Below are positions 34,773 to 47,371 of a stretch of 64,000 bases of DNA, piece by piece. Every line of letters starts with the position of its first letter. Within the stretch, counting starts at the first letter, position 1. The notes under the pieces were generated by a model, which did no database searches, was not told where the DNA came from, and was given only the letters and a program-made list of their open reading frames with translations. This DNA comes from Prostheceraeus crozeri (lineage: Eukaryota > Platyhelminthes > Polycladida > Euryleptidae): assembly GCA_907163375.1 (NCBI GenBank), contig CAJQUW010014354.1, positions 1-64,000 of the forward strand, written 5' to 3'. The translations under genes and the position numbers were made by a program.

Positions 34773-36839
34773 GAGACTGCGAAAGCGATTTCAAATGCCA
34801 TCAGGAACTCTTTTGATAAATAACAAAAAAATTCCATTGAAGCAGCATTCTGTTTTATCATTGAAGAATAATTAGTTCAAATAATTCTATTATTATTAAG
34901 CTAAGTTAGAGCTATATGAAATAACCAAATTTTTGGCTGCTCAGCCTGCATCAGGTAGTCCCCTATGTAATAATTCGTTGGCATCCAAGTCGAATGTATT
35001 CCTTGACGACTCATCTGTACGATTTTACCTTAAAATAATTCATCTCGTGGAAATATACTTAATAGCTACTATATATGTAAGATAACCTTCGGGTATGAAA
35101 TTTTACATAGTGGTTTTACATCTTGATTTCATGCGATAAAATTGATTTTGCCTCAGACAGAATTTAGTAGACATCAAAGAACGTAATTCTGCGATGAAAT
35201 AGCTGCTCCGGTATGGTCACGAAAAATGCCAAAAGTTACTGCCATTTTCTTTGAAATCATTGCCACATGGACTTTAGAACTATTGGTGAGAAACAGCTCA
35301 TTGAAAATGAGTTTGACCTTAATATCATGAAGTAGGCTGGCTAATCATGAACACATGGGAATTGGGCATGTATCTATGCGGTTTAACTCGTTATGACATT
35401 TGATGGATTTTTCGTCAAAATTAGACTGCGGAAAGTTTTTGCAGCTGCGGAGGAAAGATCAAAAACTGGAATGGGAGCACTGGCTTGAGGGGAAATTTTG
35501 TTCTGGCTTATTACATACTTGCTGTGAATTCGGTGTGAGTCACAAACTTCCACTGTCTTTGATAATGATCGCACTTACGGACAGCGATTGCATGAGAAGT
35601 GAAGTATGTAGGCATTATTCGAACGTTTCAAAATTGAGTAGGAGTAACGGGAAGAAGTAGTCGAAAAATTGGAATGACGCATTTTTACTGAGACGGTGAC
35701 TGTGTTTGATAAGAGCCTTAGTCCCCTCGAACTAAGTGATCTGGGTATTACTTACTTCCACTGCGCATCCAAAGCTTCCAGGACCTCCTTGTTCTCTACA
35801 GAGACCTCTGGTTAGAGGAGAAGAGGATTGGGAATAGTTGCCAATATTCCCTTCACTTGACCTTCTACAATGGCCTCTGAAAGTATGAAGGATTGCAGAC
35901 TGCCAATTCGTCTGGGCATAGAATAGAAAGACGTCCTTAGACATGAACAATTTCAGCACAAAATTCCTCAATAGCCATAGACGCTACGCAGCAAAGCGGA
36001 ACCGTGTTGTAAGATGAAACACAGCGTCTACGACTGCCAAGGAATTTGAAATGCTCAAGTCTGAGAATATGTTTCTATCCTCTGCACGTAGGCCTACCAC
36101 TGCTATTTTATTGTAGTCGCTCCACCTGTTCCACATCAACACAGGAAGGGTTCATCTGAAGACACTCAGACCTCGGTATCCTCAATACATAGACTCTTGT
36201 ATTGAACCAACGTAAACGAATCATCCAATTCAGCTTTCTTCATATCCTCCAGTCCCGGGTGAGATCCGGTTTTTCAACAAGCCCTAGCTTACAATCTTGC
36301 CCTTTTTCATCAAGCAACTATTTTGGTAAACCAGGTCAATAAGAAGTCGAAAGTCAAATCAAAATCCTCTGTCTAACTCATAATCTAATGCAAGATGTCC
36401 TCGACGCTATAATCATATCCAGTACAGTAGACTATAATCATCGCAGAAAAATAAAGCCACTTGGACATAATATGCTTATTTCCATGAATGCCAAGTTGAT
36501 GCAGCATCTTTCAACAGTTATTTAGAAGAAACATGAATATTATTCAGTGAGCCTATTTTCTTAATGGCTGACCAAATCCTAAATCAAAACATAAGTTTAT
36601 ACAGGTTTATGATTGGCTTTCTATTATTGGATTCGACTATAAACTTGACGATTCGCAGGTCCCTAGTCCCTCTACAGCACTGTTCGTCTTTCCGCGTGGA
36701 AATGCTGGAGTAGGGGCATCTTGTGAAGATAGCATCATGAAGCAGTGTCTGTTATTGAATGCTTTTGAAGCTGGGACATTCCCACAACGACGTCTACATG
36801 TTTCATAATTTTAATAAACTTATAGTTAATAAGACTTAA
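34773..36839. other. No gene recognised
   Basis: ORFs at 35400-35660 (plus) and 35732-35971 (minus) have no splice borders or domains. The minus strand near 36000-36290 has loosely LINE-like composition but no motif I can defend. Confidence 0.35.
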
Positions 36840-37330
36840 GGTTTGTCCTTAAGAGGACAGCTGGTGCGTTCCCACCGGCAGACATTAAACGTTCAAGGCG
36901 CGTCAAACTTTTGACTATCCTAGGACTACATTTTAGAGCCAAACTTGACGAGATCGGTGTGGAGGACCTTCCCACTAGTCCATTTTTCACTCAGCGCTTC
37001 TAAAGCGGGGCTGGACCTTACCCCTAATGGTCCTCTGACTTGTGATCCTCGACAAATGCATGAATGCATGAAGGTCTTTAAGCACAAAGACTTGACGGAT
37101 CTGATTGCGTGCCGGGCGGACCTACCCGGGGGTCCATAACATAGCGCTATACGGGCTGGACTTCACCCTTAAGTGTACGAGATCGTACAAGGCCGCTTAA
37201 CAAGTGATCTCCTTGGTCAAAGTTTCAGGCTCGATTGATTAGGAACTTATATATAAATAGACACTTAGTAATCACCATGTCAACCCCATGGAGACCAGTA
37301 ACCGACACAGTCCATTCATCACACTAGGGT
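36840..37330. repeat. GC-rich block with recurrent GGACCT..CCC..GGTCC palindromes
   Basis: The block differs in composition from its flanks. It carries imperfect palindromes at 36964-36981, 37013-37033 and 37118-37135, all starting GGACCT, and the hairpin TGTACGAGATCGTACA near 37172-37187. GGGCTGGACNTNACCC recurs near 37010 and 37150. No ORF here has a recognisable domain. It may be a non-autonomous element or SINE-like repeat. Confidence 0.3.
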
Positions 37331-37441
37331 AGTTAGCGATAAAAAAAAAACGTTAAAACAAATAAAACAATAGCCAGTCGTCAGCAGGTACCTGCCTGGT
37401 CTTGTTATCTTGGAATGATTTTTGCATTTTCTGCTTTACAG

Positions 37442-37494
37442 GTTTCTTCGAACATCTAAATTCACATTTGAAATGGCAGCTGCATTTGAAGAAG
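37442..37494 (+). CDS. Candidate upstream exon of the ubiquitin-like gene
   Basis: Between an acceptor (CTGCTTTACAG) and a consensus donor (GTAAGT at 37495) lies 53 nt, open in one frame and encoding FTFEMAAAFEE. It starts in phase 2 and ends in phase 1, which fits the exon at 39153 (phase-1 start) in frame. The small size makes this tentative. Confidence 0.35.
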
Positions 37495-39152
37495 GTAAGT
37501 TTTGCGTGTTGACTACATGGATAATAGTGAAAGCATGCCCACACGTATGTGTTTCCGCTTTTAGTCTTCTTTCAGGCGCTATCAGCGTGTCACTTTCACC
37601 AGTCACAGTTTCAATTATCTTCATCAACGTGTCCACGGTGATCGTTCCAAAACCCTTTCTTCAATTTGCTTATTTGTCATATTGCAGCTAGAGCATTGGA
37701 TTGAATAGATAGATGATGTTTCAGAGCTTTCTCTTGTGTATTTTTAAAATATTTGCTTCTTTTAGTTGACAGAGAAATTCCTTCAGAAGTACTAGTGGTG
37801 AGATGTCCTGAATATGCTTGCCGATAGGTAACAAATATGAAATATTCATTTGAAGTCAATGTTAGATATGCATCGACAGATGACAGACATTAAATGTGAA
37901 AGACAGTTCTTTTGTGGAATAGTGTCCGATTATGTTGTTCATAGCATCTTGGTCTTGTGGCGGTATGGTTGTTAGGGAAAAGCTGTTCTCTAAATGAGCT
38001 GGTATGGATTGTATGGATCGGTGATTTTGACAAGATGCATGAATGTTTCGTAAGGCCGTTGTAGCTAGAGGCAGCAGATCTTATACCAGGCCATGTATAG
38101 AACAGTTGACGCTAATGGGTGAATTCAGCGGTCATCTGCATGCAAATTCTCGAACAGAAATGTAGATTTTATGTTATGAATTCCTTTCTATCCATGCCGC
38201 TACTATACTCATCGTCAGCATAGTCAATTTTATGAAGCCACGAAATAGTAGTTCAGTCATTGACTTAGGCTACGTGAGCCCTTGAATGTTGAATGTGATA
38301 TTATCCATGGAATAGCATTTCCATGATCTCCTGTATGTAATGGTTGTATCACAGCTAAATCTAGTTTTACAGGGCTCGAGAAAAGAACAAGGTGACATAT
38401 ACCCATGATGCAACCGCTTACCTTCATACGGTACTTATGACGTCCAACATATGTAGAGAACTAGCTAACAACGATAGGGGTACCAATGTCGAATACCGGT
38501 TGTGCTTATACAATCATGACGGGTTATCTCAAATGACGAAATTTTATACTTGCACGTTGCTTTTCGTGTCCAATATGTCTGTGTTGTCTGCATCTAGGGA
38601 TGCAACGGATTTGAAAAATCCCCATACACCCACAGGAATAAACACCTAATTTACATATTATTTTTCTTCTTTTAGAATAACTGATATCCGATATTTCATT
38701 GTCACCACAATTACCTATAGTTTGTCACTACAATTTCTTTTAGCCTTTGTCACCTTGTCAACTCATGCATTTTTTATAATACAACCGAACTCAGATGCAT
38801 GCATTTGCATTGAAATGGCTTTTCAATGGTTGTCAAGCCGTCGAAGAGTGAGTTCCAATTGATACTATTTGTTTTTAGCAAAAAAAGCGATACCGGCCAA
38901 ATGGCTTCATATAATGCGCTTGCCCAGGTCTCATAGAAATATTTAGTCAGCTGAGTCAGCCTGTCATCCTGGATATAATTTTCTTCATAATTCGAAATTT
39001 CGATGCAATCTCATTGATCAATGTGAGATGAAACTACTTTTATGTTTTGACTATTCGCCTATTATTTCTGCGTAGGTTCTTCATCAACGAATGAGACTTA
39101 ATTTAAATCGGAATCTTCGTGCAGGATTTTAACTTTTTCTAACTAACTTCAG
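37495..39152. other. Presumed intron, nothing recognised
   Basis: No element or gene motif seen. An 85-aa ORF at 38392-38649 lacks support. Confidence 0.35.
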
Positions 39153-39267
39153 GTACATTTCCTTTCTGTTGCAAGTGTGGCTGTAAGCTTTGCATTGTAT
39201 CTGTAGCAGGACGACCTATCTTTGAGGACATTTTGAGTATCGATCCTCGCCCAATCAGAACACACCG
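39153..39267 (+). CDS. Candidate Cys-rich exon upstream of the ubiquitin-like gene
   Basis: The acceptor CTAACTTCAG and donor GTATGT bound 115 nt. The frame that follows the 37442 exon in phase 1 encodes FPFCCKCGCKLC, then GRPIFEDILSIDPRPIRTH. The dense cysteines suggest a zinc-binding knuckle. It ends in phase 2, whereas the exon at 44188 begins in phase 1, so at least one undetected exon must lie between them if all belong to one gene. Confidence 0.4.
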
Positions 39268-42200
39268 GTATGTTACGAGGGCAAGCGCGATGAATTATTG
39301 TTGATAAGGCAAGCGTGGAATACTCCTATCCCTCAGAGACATGAGGGGGTTTCAGTGGACCACGGGGCCATATTTTTCTATTCCACTTTTTCTTTCGACG
39401 ATATATCAACCGCTCATACATACCCTTGTAAAATCATCATTTTTGACAGTGATTCTGCGTGTGATATTTCATTTCAACTGAATCAGTAAAAGTATGGCGT
39501 AGGGGTCCACTGGACCCCTTCCGGTCTCAGAGGGTGTAGAAATTCCCATCCAAAAATGTGTAACAGGATGCCTTTGGTGCACATTTCGTTGCATTTCTTT
39601 ACACCACTGATCAATGTCCTTGCCAATGACGACATTGAGAAAATCGCTTTTAGCTCGGCAAGTTGAAACGAAATTCAGTCAAAGCGATACATTTTCCAGT
39701 GCAGGTATGCTAAGTTTTCATCAATTTTAGCTTTGAAGCTATTCTCTTGTGATGTCGTCCGTTGCAACACAGATTTGGAATAAGTGTGCGCTATGAAGTA
39801 AGCACATTGAAATGCGGGATAGAAGATGAATTTGAGTTTAGATGGATGATAATGGTTCTACACCACCAGATAGGAGTCGAAACGCATCGTGTTAGCCTGC
39901 ACCACTGATACAAAATGTTAGGGACAAATCGAATTCATGTAGACCTTTTTACTATTTGCTACAACCGCAAATGAGTGTTTACTGAGACTTTTTCAGCATA
40001 TCATAATACCACCTTACATAACCATCAAAGCATAGAATTTAATGAAATTTTTGATGTGCCTCTATGGGAACATGTCAGTACACCACCGACAGATCGATAT
40101 TACATAATACGACATTGAAAGAGTTATGAACAACATGCGAACCTAAAATCTCGTTACCTTGCAGACATCTTCTATTTTTATAATCCTGTGTAGTCTAAAT
40201 TATGAATATTGAAAAGTGGCTTCAGGATACAAAATTTCAAGTTTTCTCTGGAGTGACCCAAAGTAGAACAGAGATGTTTCATTTGGACTTCTTATATATC
40301 GTGGCAAGTTTCAAATATAGGCTAATGATTAATCGCATTTATCACGTAGGCATAATGATATCACACAAACATTATGAATCAAAATTATTTGATCTACTTG
40401 TATATAAGTGATTTATACAACTAGAGCTAATATATACGTGTACGTGTAATATAAACGTATACGGCCATGAAAAGGCGTGCGAATCGGCCTCCATCCTTAT
40501 GGCGCTCTTCCCCTTCAGCCGTCCTTGACACAACTAGGCTATTATAAATAATTCAAAATCATTGACAATGTCAGTGGCGTCGCGTGCTCCCAGACGAAAG
40601 GCCTTCGCTCCAAAGTGGATTCCTATATTTCTGCAGCAGACAGCATGAACTGCATAAAATAATTAATATATTAATTAATCAAGTTTGCTATACTCCCATT
40701 TTTCGCAGATGTTATCATAATTTCTATCATCTGATTCTGCCAACCCATAATTTACATCAATATCTCTGTTTTCCTTATTTGAAACCCACTTGCTTTACAT
40801 TTTGGATCTGAATGATTATTGTTGTGAATTTGACCTGCGTTCAATAGGCGTGATTATACAGATGTTTTGGTGGTGCAAAGCCTAGAGAATCTACAATTTA
40901 TCAAACAACGATTCGTATTGGAAGTTTCCCCCAAAATGTCCCCAAACGTCCGAATCTGATGTTTAATTTTACGCTTGAAGTCGATTTACAGCTGAATGAT
41001 TAAAACTTTTTTGAAAATTTCATTATTTTTTACGTGAATTTCATTATGAATTTTTTTTGCTTAAGAGAGTTCTCCTCTCTTCTTATCCAACGGCAATACT
41101 TTCAATTCAGTTCACAAATGATCACCATTGGTCACCCATGATGGAACAACTGTGAAAATGATTTTCATTCGCGTCATCGGTGCTGTATAGAAAATAGCCT
41201 ATTATGTTTCAAGCGTAATAACGTTACACAGACAATATTTTTTCATTGTAAACAATTATTCAAGGTCTCAAGAGGAACCTCGGGAGCATCGCGACATAAA
41301 CTTTGATAAATTTCAAATTCTATCGTGTGCATTTGATATCAATTTATCTAAAAAAAAATAACTGGCCGTTTCTATAAATAACAACGCAACATTGCACGTG
41401 AACACAAAATTCCAATAACTTCTTTTGTAGTCCAGTATATAGAACAGTTTGGTGTCAATTTAGCGGATAAAATAAATAAACTATATCTATATGTTTTATG
41501 TAGATGCTCCGAAGGTAGTGTTTGCATGTTTCATTTGTTTTGTTATTCTTCATAAGAGAATCGATAATAAATTAAGTTCGTCGTAGCAAAGTTACACGGT
41601 TTGCCATGAAAATCGAGTAGTCGCTGCTTATGAGAAAATGTCTATGAATTGAGAGATTTGATCGAGACCATTATACCATATAAGCAAAGTTGAAATCAAA
41701 TTAGTATCCTAGTTGTTGGAAATAAGTCGTGGATTGCCCTAGAAGTGGCATGTGCTGCACAGTTGAAGTCACGGAGTCAAGCCAAAATAGTCCTCGTGCG
41801 AATTGGAATTAAAGGTTTTGATAAAACTGTGCCAGGAAAAGTCTCGATATAAAATTCAAATAAGTGAGACGTCTTCAGCAACATCTGAAACCTAAACTTC
41901 TGTTACATTTTAAGCGGAAATTTATAGTCTCTGAGTTTGAAACCAGGCATAAATAGGCCTACTTTCACTGGCAGTCAGAGGTTTTTCGACTAAAATTTTC
42001 ACAGAAACATAGTTTTTGATGCTGCCGAGACCGTCTCTGCTATTTAAATTTTTGAGACTTACCCTGGGATCGGTATATTGAAGCCGAATTTTAGGACCAT
42101 CTTACGAACAGTGTTTTGACCATGAACCAAAGTCACACTTTGCCTTCAGAACTTCAGACTGCTATCTCATTTGTCATGTGATCATGATACTCAAACTGAG

Positions 42201-44187
42201 TGGGTAATTCAGCAACCGTCCACGGAAAAAAGCAAGCTGTCCGAATCAAAAATGATTGCACCTTGTATGTATTTGTGACATCTTGAAGTGTAATTTACGC
42301 TGCTGTAATATGAGCCGCATGTCAGGTCATTTCTGTCGCGGAAGCGAGTTGAAAGCTCGAGTTATAAACAGACCAGCCTACAGACAAGTATTTTCCGAAA
42401 AAAATATTATGCAGTATACCTGTCTGAAAGAATGTTTTCATCCATTAAAAATGTAGTTCTAATGCAGGAAAGTATCGGAATTAAATCGTTTCGTGGTCAA
42501 CTTACATTGTTTCGCAAAGTGTTGGTGATATGTCACCAAGCTTGCAAGAATGCAAAAGTTGAATGCCTCAGATACTAATGCGAATCCCGATTTCAGGAGT
42601 GTTCTCTTGGATACGTGTAGTCCAAATGCATCGAATCCATTTCTTACAGTTGCTATCTTTGATCATGCGAATCTATTTCTTACAGTTGCTATCTTTGATC
42701 ATGCAAGCCTCATCCGAGGGTGAATCTGCCGACGTAACCACTCTAGTGTTCGTGCAGCACATTGTAAAAATTGATCAATAAAAGTTTGAATTAGCAACTA
42801 GATTTATTGCTAATATCATCTAATACCCAGTAAATTAGTGGCATAAATTGAAATATATAGGAATGGACTTCAACACATAAGCAGATAACATGATCATTAT
42901 GATGTCTGTGGAATGCCGACTTGTTTATTACGGTTTTAGTTCTTAACTATTTTGAATTAAATGTCTACAAGAACTCAGGAAATCAATTTGAATGATGAGG
43001 GAAAACTTGTGTTCATTTACTATTTCCCAAGATAACGAATATTCAAAATAACTGAAATACCTTCACTACTGCCTACTTTTATCAGTAGTGCAACAGGAAC
43101 ATCTCACCATACACCTGGAAACCCCGAGCAAGCATAGGAGGACTTCTAAGTATTGTATTGAGGCTGACTGGTGCATGTGAAGCCGAAATAACTTCCATTA
43201 CAGCCAAATGTAAATCCTGATTTCGTACGTGTAACGTTATTACGCTTCAGCTGTAACGTTATTATGTTCATTTGTTAAGATTGTAGCTAGAGTAATGCAC
43301 AAATTCAATTCCAACAACTTCTGTGATGCTGATGTGATCTTGAACTTTGATTTCAAAGAATAATGGCATCGATCAATTCTTTCAATTCGCGGACTTTTTC
43401 ACATCAGTAACCACTACTCGAATTTCATGTCAATTTGTGTAACGTTATTACGTTTGACCTAAATTAATTATTGCGTCACAGAGAAAGAATGGTAAAGGAT
43501 CTTTCCGGATTTACATCTTTCATTTAGGAAATTGAAAGTTTTCGAAGACAGATCATGTCTTGATCATGCTGAAAATGATCACATTTTGAATATCATTCAC
43601 TCTTGAGAGAGTCGGTCTGTCAGCAGACCTATGTGACAATTAGTTTGAGGCAATAAATAAACAATAGATTAATATTGCCGATATAAGGAAGCCGCCTGAA
43701 TATGGTGATAAGTAGTCGCTGTCATTGAAAATGTATTGTATTTTGCGCCTAGTACGAAATGTTTTTGGTTTGAATTCACAAAAAATGCAGAAGTTTTCCA
43801 TGCTTAGGAAATTTGAGAGCCACACTGGGAAACATCAGGCTGTGGTCACAATAAGAAGATGAATATGTTCTAACATGATCTGGTCTAATACCACGGCGTA
43901 CATTACTGTAATAGTGGTAAGATGAAGTTGATATTAAATCTACAATATATGAATAATATTTATTATAATATGACACAATCCTGCTTCTGATAACATTACT
44001 ATGATCAACACAGGAGAGTAATATATAACGTATCACAGAAAACAGCTGTATATAGGTCTAATAATTTTTCATACACTGAAAATCTGGCCGGAATTCAAAA
44101 TTTCCCGCTACAGTTAGAATTTCCTCATGTCTTATATAACTGAGCTCAGTGTGATCGCTTATTGAAGAAATGTTCCTCCTCTTTCAG
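39268..44187. other. Presumed intron or intergenic region with small repeats
   Basis: It contains a 36-bp perfect-period duplication at 42632-42703 (TTTCTTACAGTTGCTATCTT in both units) and four copies of a TGTAACGTTATTACG-like motif (41211-41229 inverted, 43229-43247, 43252-43265, 43437-43452). No exon could be identified. Confidence 0.35.
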
Positions 44188-45078
44188 AGTTATGGAGGGT
44201 CCTCCTTGCGTCTGAAAATCCTGATTGGGACAAAAATTACACATTTCCCCCGGATACTCCCCTTTATCAAATATTGGAGAATTGGCAGAGGCATTTCGGT
44301 GCCTTTGGGCATTATGAATTTAAGTCTGATGACAAAACTGAAATCTACGACATCGACTTCACCCTCAGAGAAGTCGGCGAGACGAGGGAGGGATCGAAAA
44401 AGGTGTTGCTTTCTGTTGAGCTCTCAGATGCTCCAACGCCACCTGGAACGCGAAACATTCGCATAATGATCAATGGAAGGTGCCGACACTACGTTGTCAG
44501 ACCGCATTACCGGCTAAAGAGAATAGTTGGGAAATACAAGTATCTGACATTCTTGCATAACGGGATTCGTCTTGATAAAAGGAAAACAATCCGGCAGCTG
44601 AATATTCCCGAAGACGGGATTATCACTGGAGTAGATACGATTTCAGTGGAGTTGACGGACGGTTCTCAAAGAGCAGCTCATTTACCTGATACGTCAAATG
44701 TTTGCCATCTGAAGAAGGAGCTAAGAAAGTTTGAGGGAAAGGATTTCCTTTTCCAATCTAAAGATGGGTTACTGGGTCCAGATGAAATGTTTCACTTCAA
44801 AGGTCAGTTGAAGGTCTCTCGACCTGAATTCAAAGTCACACTGGATAACAAGATATTCAGTTGGTGTGTCGATGATAACAAGAAGATAGACTTCCATGAC
44901 CTTACGGGTCATTTGGCGATAATATCCGGAGTCTCAAGACAAGAACTAACACGTCTTCGCTACATTTGTATAGGATGTAAAAGACAAGTAACGAACGATG
45001 AAGACGAAGGGCAGTTATTCAACATCAGCTGCTGTCAAATGCGTTCCATGACGCTGAATACGGAGAAGATAACAGAAG
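44188..45078 (+). CDS. Exon A of a multi-ubiquitin-like-domain protein
   Basis: The acceptor CCTCCTCTTTCAG precedes a phase-1 open exon of 297 codons ending in a GTGAGT donor. The first ~85 residues (ENPDWDKNYTFPPDTPLYQI) are unfamiliar. Exon residues ~90-150 look SUMO/Rad60-SLD-like: RIMINGRCRHYVV, KYLTFLHNGIRLDKRKTIRQ, LNIPEDGIITGVD (compare the 'F..G.R....T...L...D.I' pattern). Residues ~150-208 (ISVELTDGSQRAAHLPD, FLFQSKDGLLGPDE) and ~213-255 (FKVTLDNKIFSWCV) look like two further beta-grasp repeats. A Cys cluster (CIGC ... ISCC, residues ~260-282) may bind metal. There are no stops or frameshifts, so this looks like a living host exon. No orthologue comes to mind. Confidence 0.65.
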
Positions 45079-46587
45079 GTGAGTTGTCATCATCAGATCT
45101 GAGCCTGTATGAACTTATAATGTAAGTTTCTGTGTTTGTATGAGAATGACATGTTGAGCATTTGAACGGAATATTTCGGAAGTTTATTTTTGATGTCCTT
45201 CGAAGTGCATCACATCAAGTCTCCACATCAGCTTTATTCCGTCAAATTCGTCTTCTCGAATTCAATCGTAATTACATCACAATTTCTACAGCATGTAATT
45301 GTACTAACTTTATAGTGCACAAAATTGAGAGACTTTCTTCCTTCTTTTGCTCTCCTTACTTGCGCTTAGCCAAGATCTTCGACAGTATAGTAGGTAGCTA
45401 TCTCCTTATGAACAACACTGCCGTAATTAGGCTATGTCAGCATGAATTAGAAACACAAGAGCGAGCAGAGTCAAAGTGTGTTATCTCTACAGAATTGACG
45501 AAAGTCTCGTGCTTTCATATTGTAGTTGCAACTAACTGAAGCCATGTATGATTATAATAGTGAGGATACTTAGTGATAAAATATTTGAAATTGTTATACG
45601 AGCATAAGCATGGGATTTTGACACAATATAGTTTTTGACGTGTAGAATCGATCTAGGAATGGACTCCAATCTGAAATGTTCAATAAGTATGTCAAGAAAT
45701 ACATGTAATTAATTGCGTGTTAAGCCTAGTAAATGTAGTACATTTATTATGACTCAATGCAGAACATAGCTATGTCGAATATCAAAATAAAGCTGATGAA
45801 AATACAAATTCATGCATCGATGATTTTCGGTTTTCAAAACTGAATTGCCATCAGTCACCACTAAGTTTGTTTTCTGGCCGGATTTTGAGGTGTTTCTTAC
45901 AATATGCATGTAATAACAATGTGTCCTAACATAATCATAGGTACAATTATTAAGAAGATTATTCAAAAATAATTCTTCAATCAAATTAATTAATATTGAA
46001 ATTAAAGTGAAACTATTTGTAAAAACAAGTCCTTTTATACAAGAACAACCACTTAATTCTACACATGACTGAAAAAAGTTTTGGCATTTACAAGTTATTT
46101 GCAATTTTTGCATCTATATTTCACAAGCTCTTTACATGATTTCGTGGAATTGGGCAGAGTCATCCATAAAGGTTCCACATCAGTTTTATTTCCTCAAATT
46201 CGTCGTCTCGAATTCGTCTCGAATAGATTTAAAATAATCAATTAAAAACCGATGTTTCGTCCCCCACTTTGTAGTGAAGTCATTGTAATTTTTTTTACTA
46301 TTTTTGTGTTGTATATCTTTTCTGCTTTCATCTGGTTTTAAAGAATTCCATTAGAACTGTCGTTGAGACGCACAGCTTATGTATGATAGGAGTGGAATGA
46401 TGTGAGCAATGAGATCTATGTAAATCTGTTTCAAATTCTTAGGACTACAGGAATTTTCCTGATACTCTATAATTTGCATTGAATTCTGGGAAATATAAGT
46501 GTCTGTTATGAAAGATGGAGGCCCAATCGCAAGACAATCTAGAACGGGAACAACTTTATTTCGGCTATAGGTGACTCATTATAATCC
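45079..46587. other. Intron of the ubiquitin-like gene
   Basis: The 125-aa ORF at 45162-45539 has no domain. A ~45-bp segment (TCCACATCAGCTTTATTCC) near 45217 recurs with changes near 46171, indicating a small dispersed repeat. Confidence 0.4.
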
Positions 46588-47371
46588 TTGTTCTACTCCA
46601 GATATGTAGATGACTGCATATGCGTATTTGATAACGTAGACAAAATTCACAAATTCCATGAGTACCTAAACAGACAACATCCTAACGTAAAATTCACCAC
46701 TGAAGTGGGCAACAACAAGTTACCTTTCCTAGATGTATTCATCAACACCGAAGATACTTTACAAACTTCCATTTACCGTAAAGGTACGTATACTGGCCTC
46801 TTATTAAATTACAATTCCGTTTGCGCTAGGCAATGGAAAGTTGGACTTATTAATGGGATGTTACATCGAGCATATACAGTATCAAATTGCTGGGAAATGT
46901 TTCATAACGAAGTAAAAAACATGACTAGTATTTTTCAGAAAAACGGCTACCCACGGAGTACAGTAGAAAAAATAGTACGTAGCTTTCTTAACAAAAAGAA
47001 TGAAGTGATTTCCAACGGGCACAATGATACATGTACGAGTACAGTAGATGCACATGTAAACTATACAGTACTACCGTATATTGGTCAACCATCGCTTACA
47101 TTAGGGAATAATTTGATGAAAATATACAAAAGATTCGGTATCAACTCTAAGATTGTATTCCACACCACGAAAGTAAAATCATATTTCTCTATGAAATGCA
47201 AATCGGGACCCTTGCTGAAGTCTTGTGTGGTCTATGAATTCACATGCTTGGGTGATCCAAGCAACCAATAGATTGGCAAAACCAAACGAAGACTCCAACA
47301 AAGGATCGAAGAGCATAGAAGTACAGATACAGCAGTTTGCAAACATATCAATACATGTAATCATTGTACGT
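46588..47371 (+). mobile_element. Penelope-like element, 3' part (RT end plus GIY-YIG endonuclease)
   Basis: The ORF begins within RT: YSRYVDDCICVF holds the catalytic YVDD, followed by FTTEVGNNKLPFLDVFI and YRKGTYTGLLLNY, the thumb-side motifs of Penelope RTs. After LKSCVVYEFTC comes the GIY-YIG endonuclease, in which a TAG (47269-47271) stands where the Tyr of YIG should be; the frame then resumes with IGKTKRRLQQRIEEH and CKHINTCNHC. The element is 5'-truncated and dead, and lies in an intron of the ubiquitin-like gene in sense orientation. A GIY-YIG domain marks it as a canonical Penelope/Neptune-type element rather than an endonuclease-less one. Confidence 0.8.

Noticed and set aside
37422..37691. 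89-aa plus-strand ORF
   Set aside because: Its first part coincides with a candidate exon; the rest runs past a consensus donor into the presumed intron.
44170..44466. 98-aa plus-strand ORF
   Set aside because: Out-of-frame shadow of exon A.
45162..45539. 125-aa plus-strand ORF
   Set aside because: Intronic, no domain, includes a dispersed repeat.
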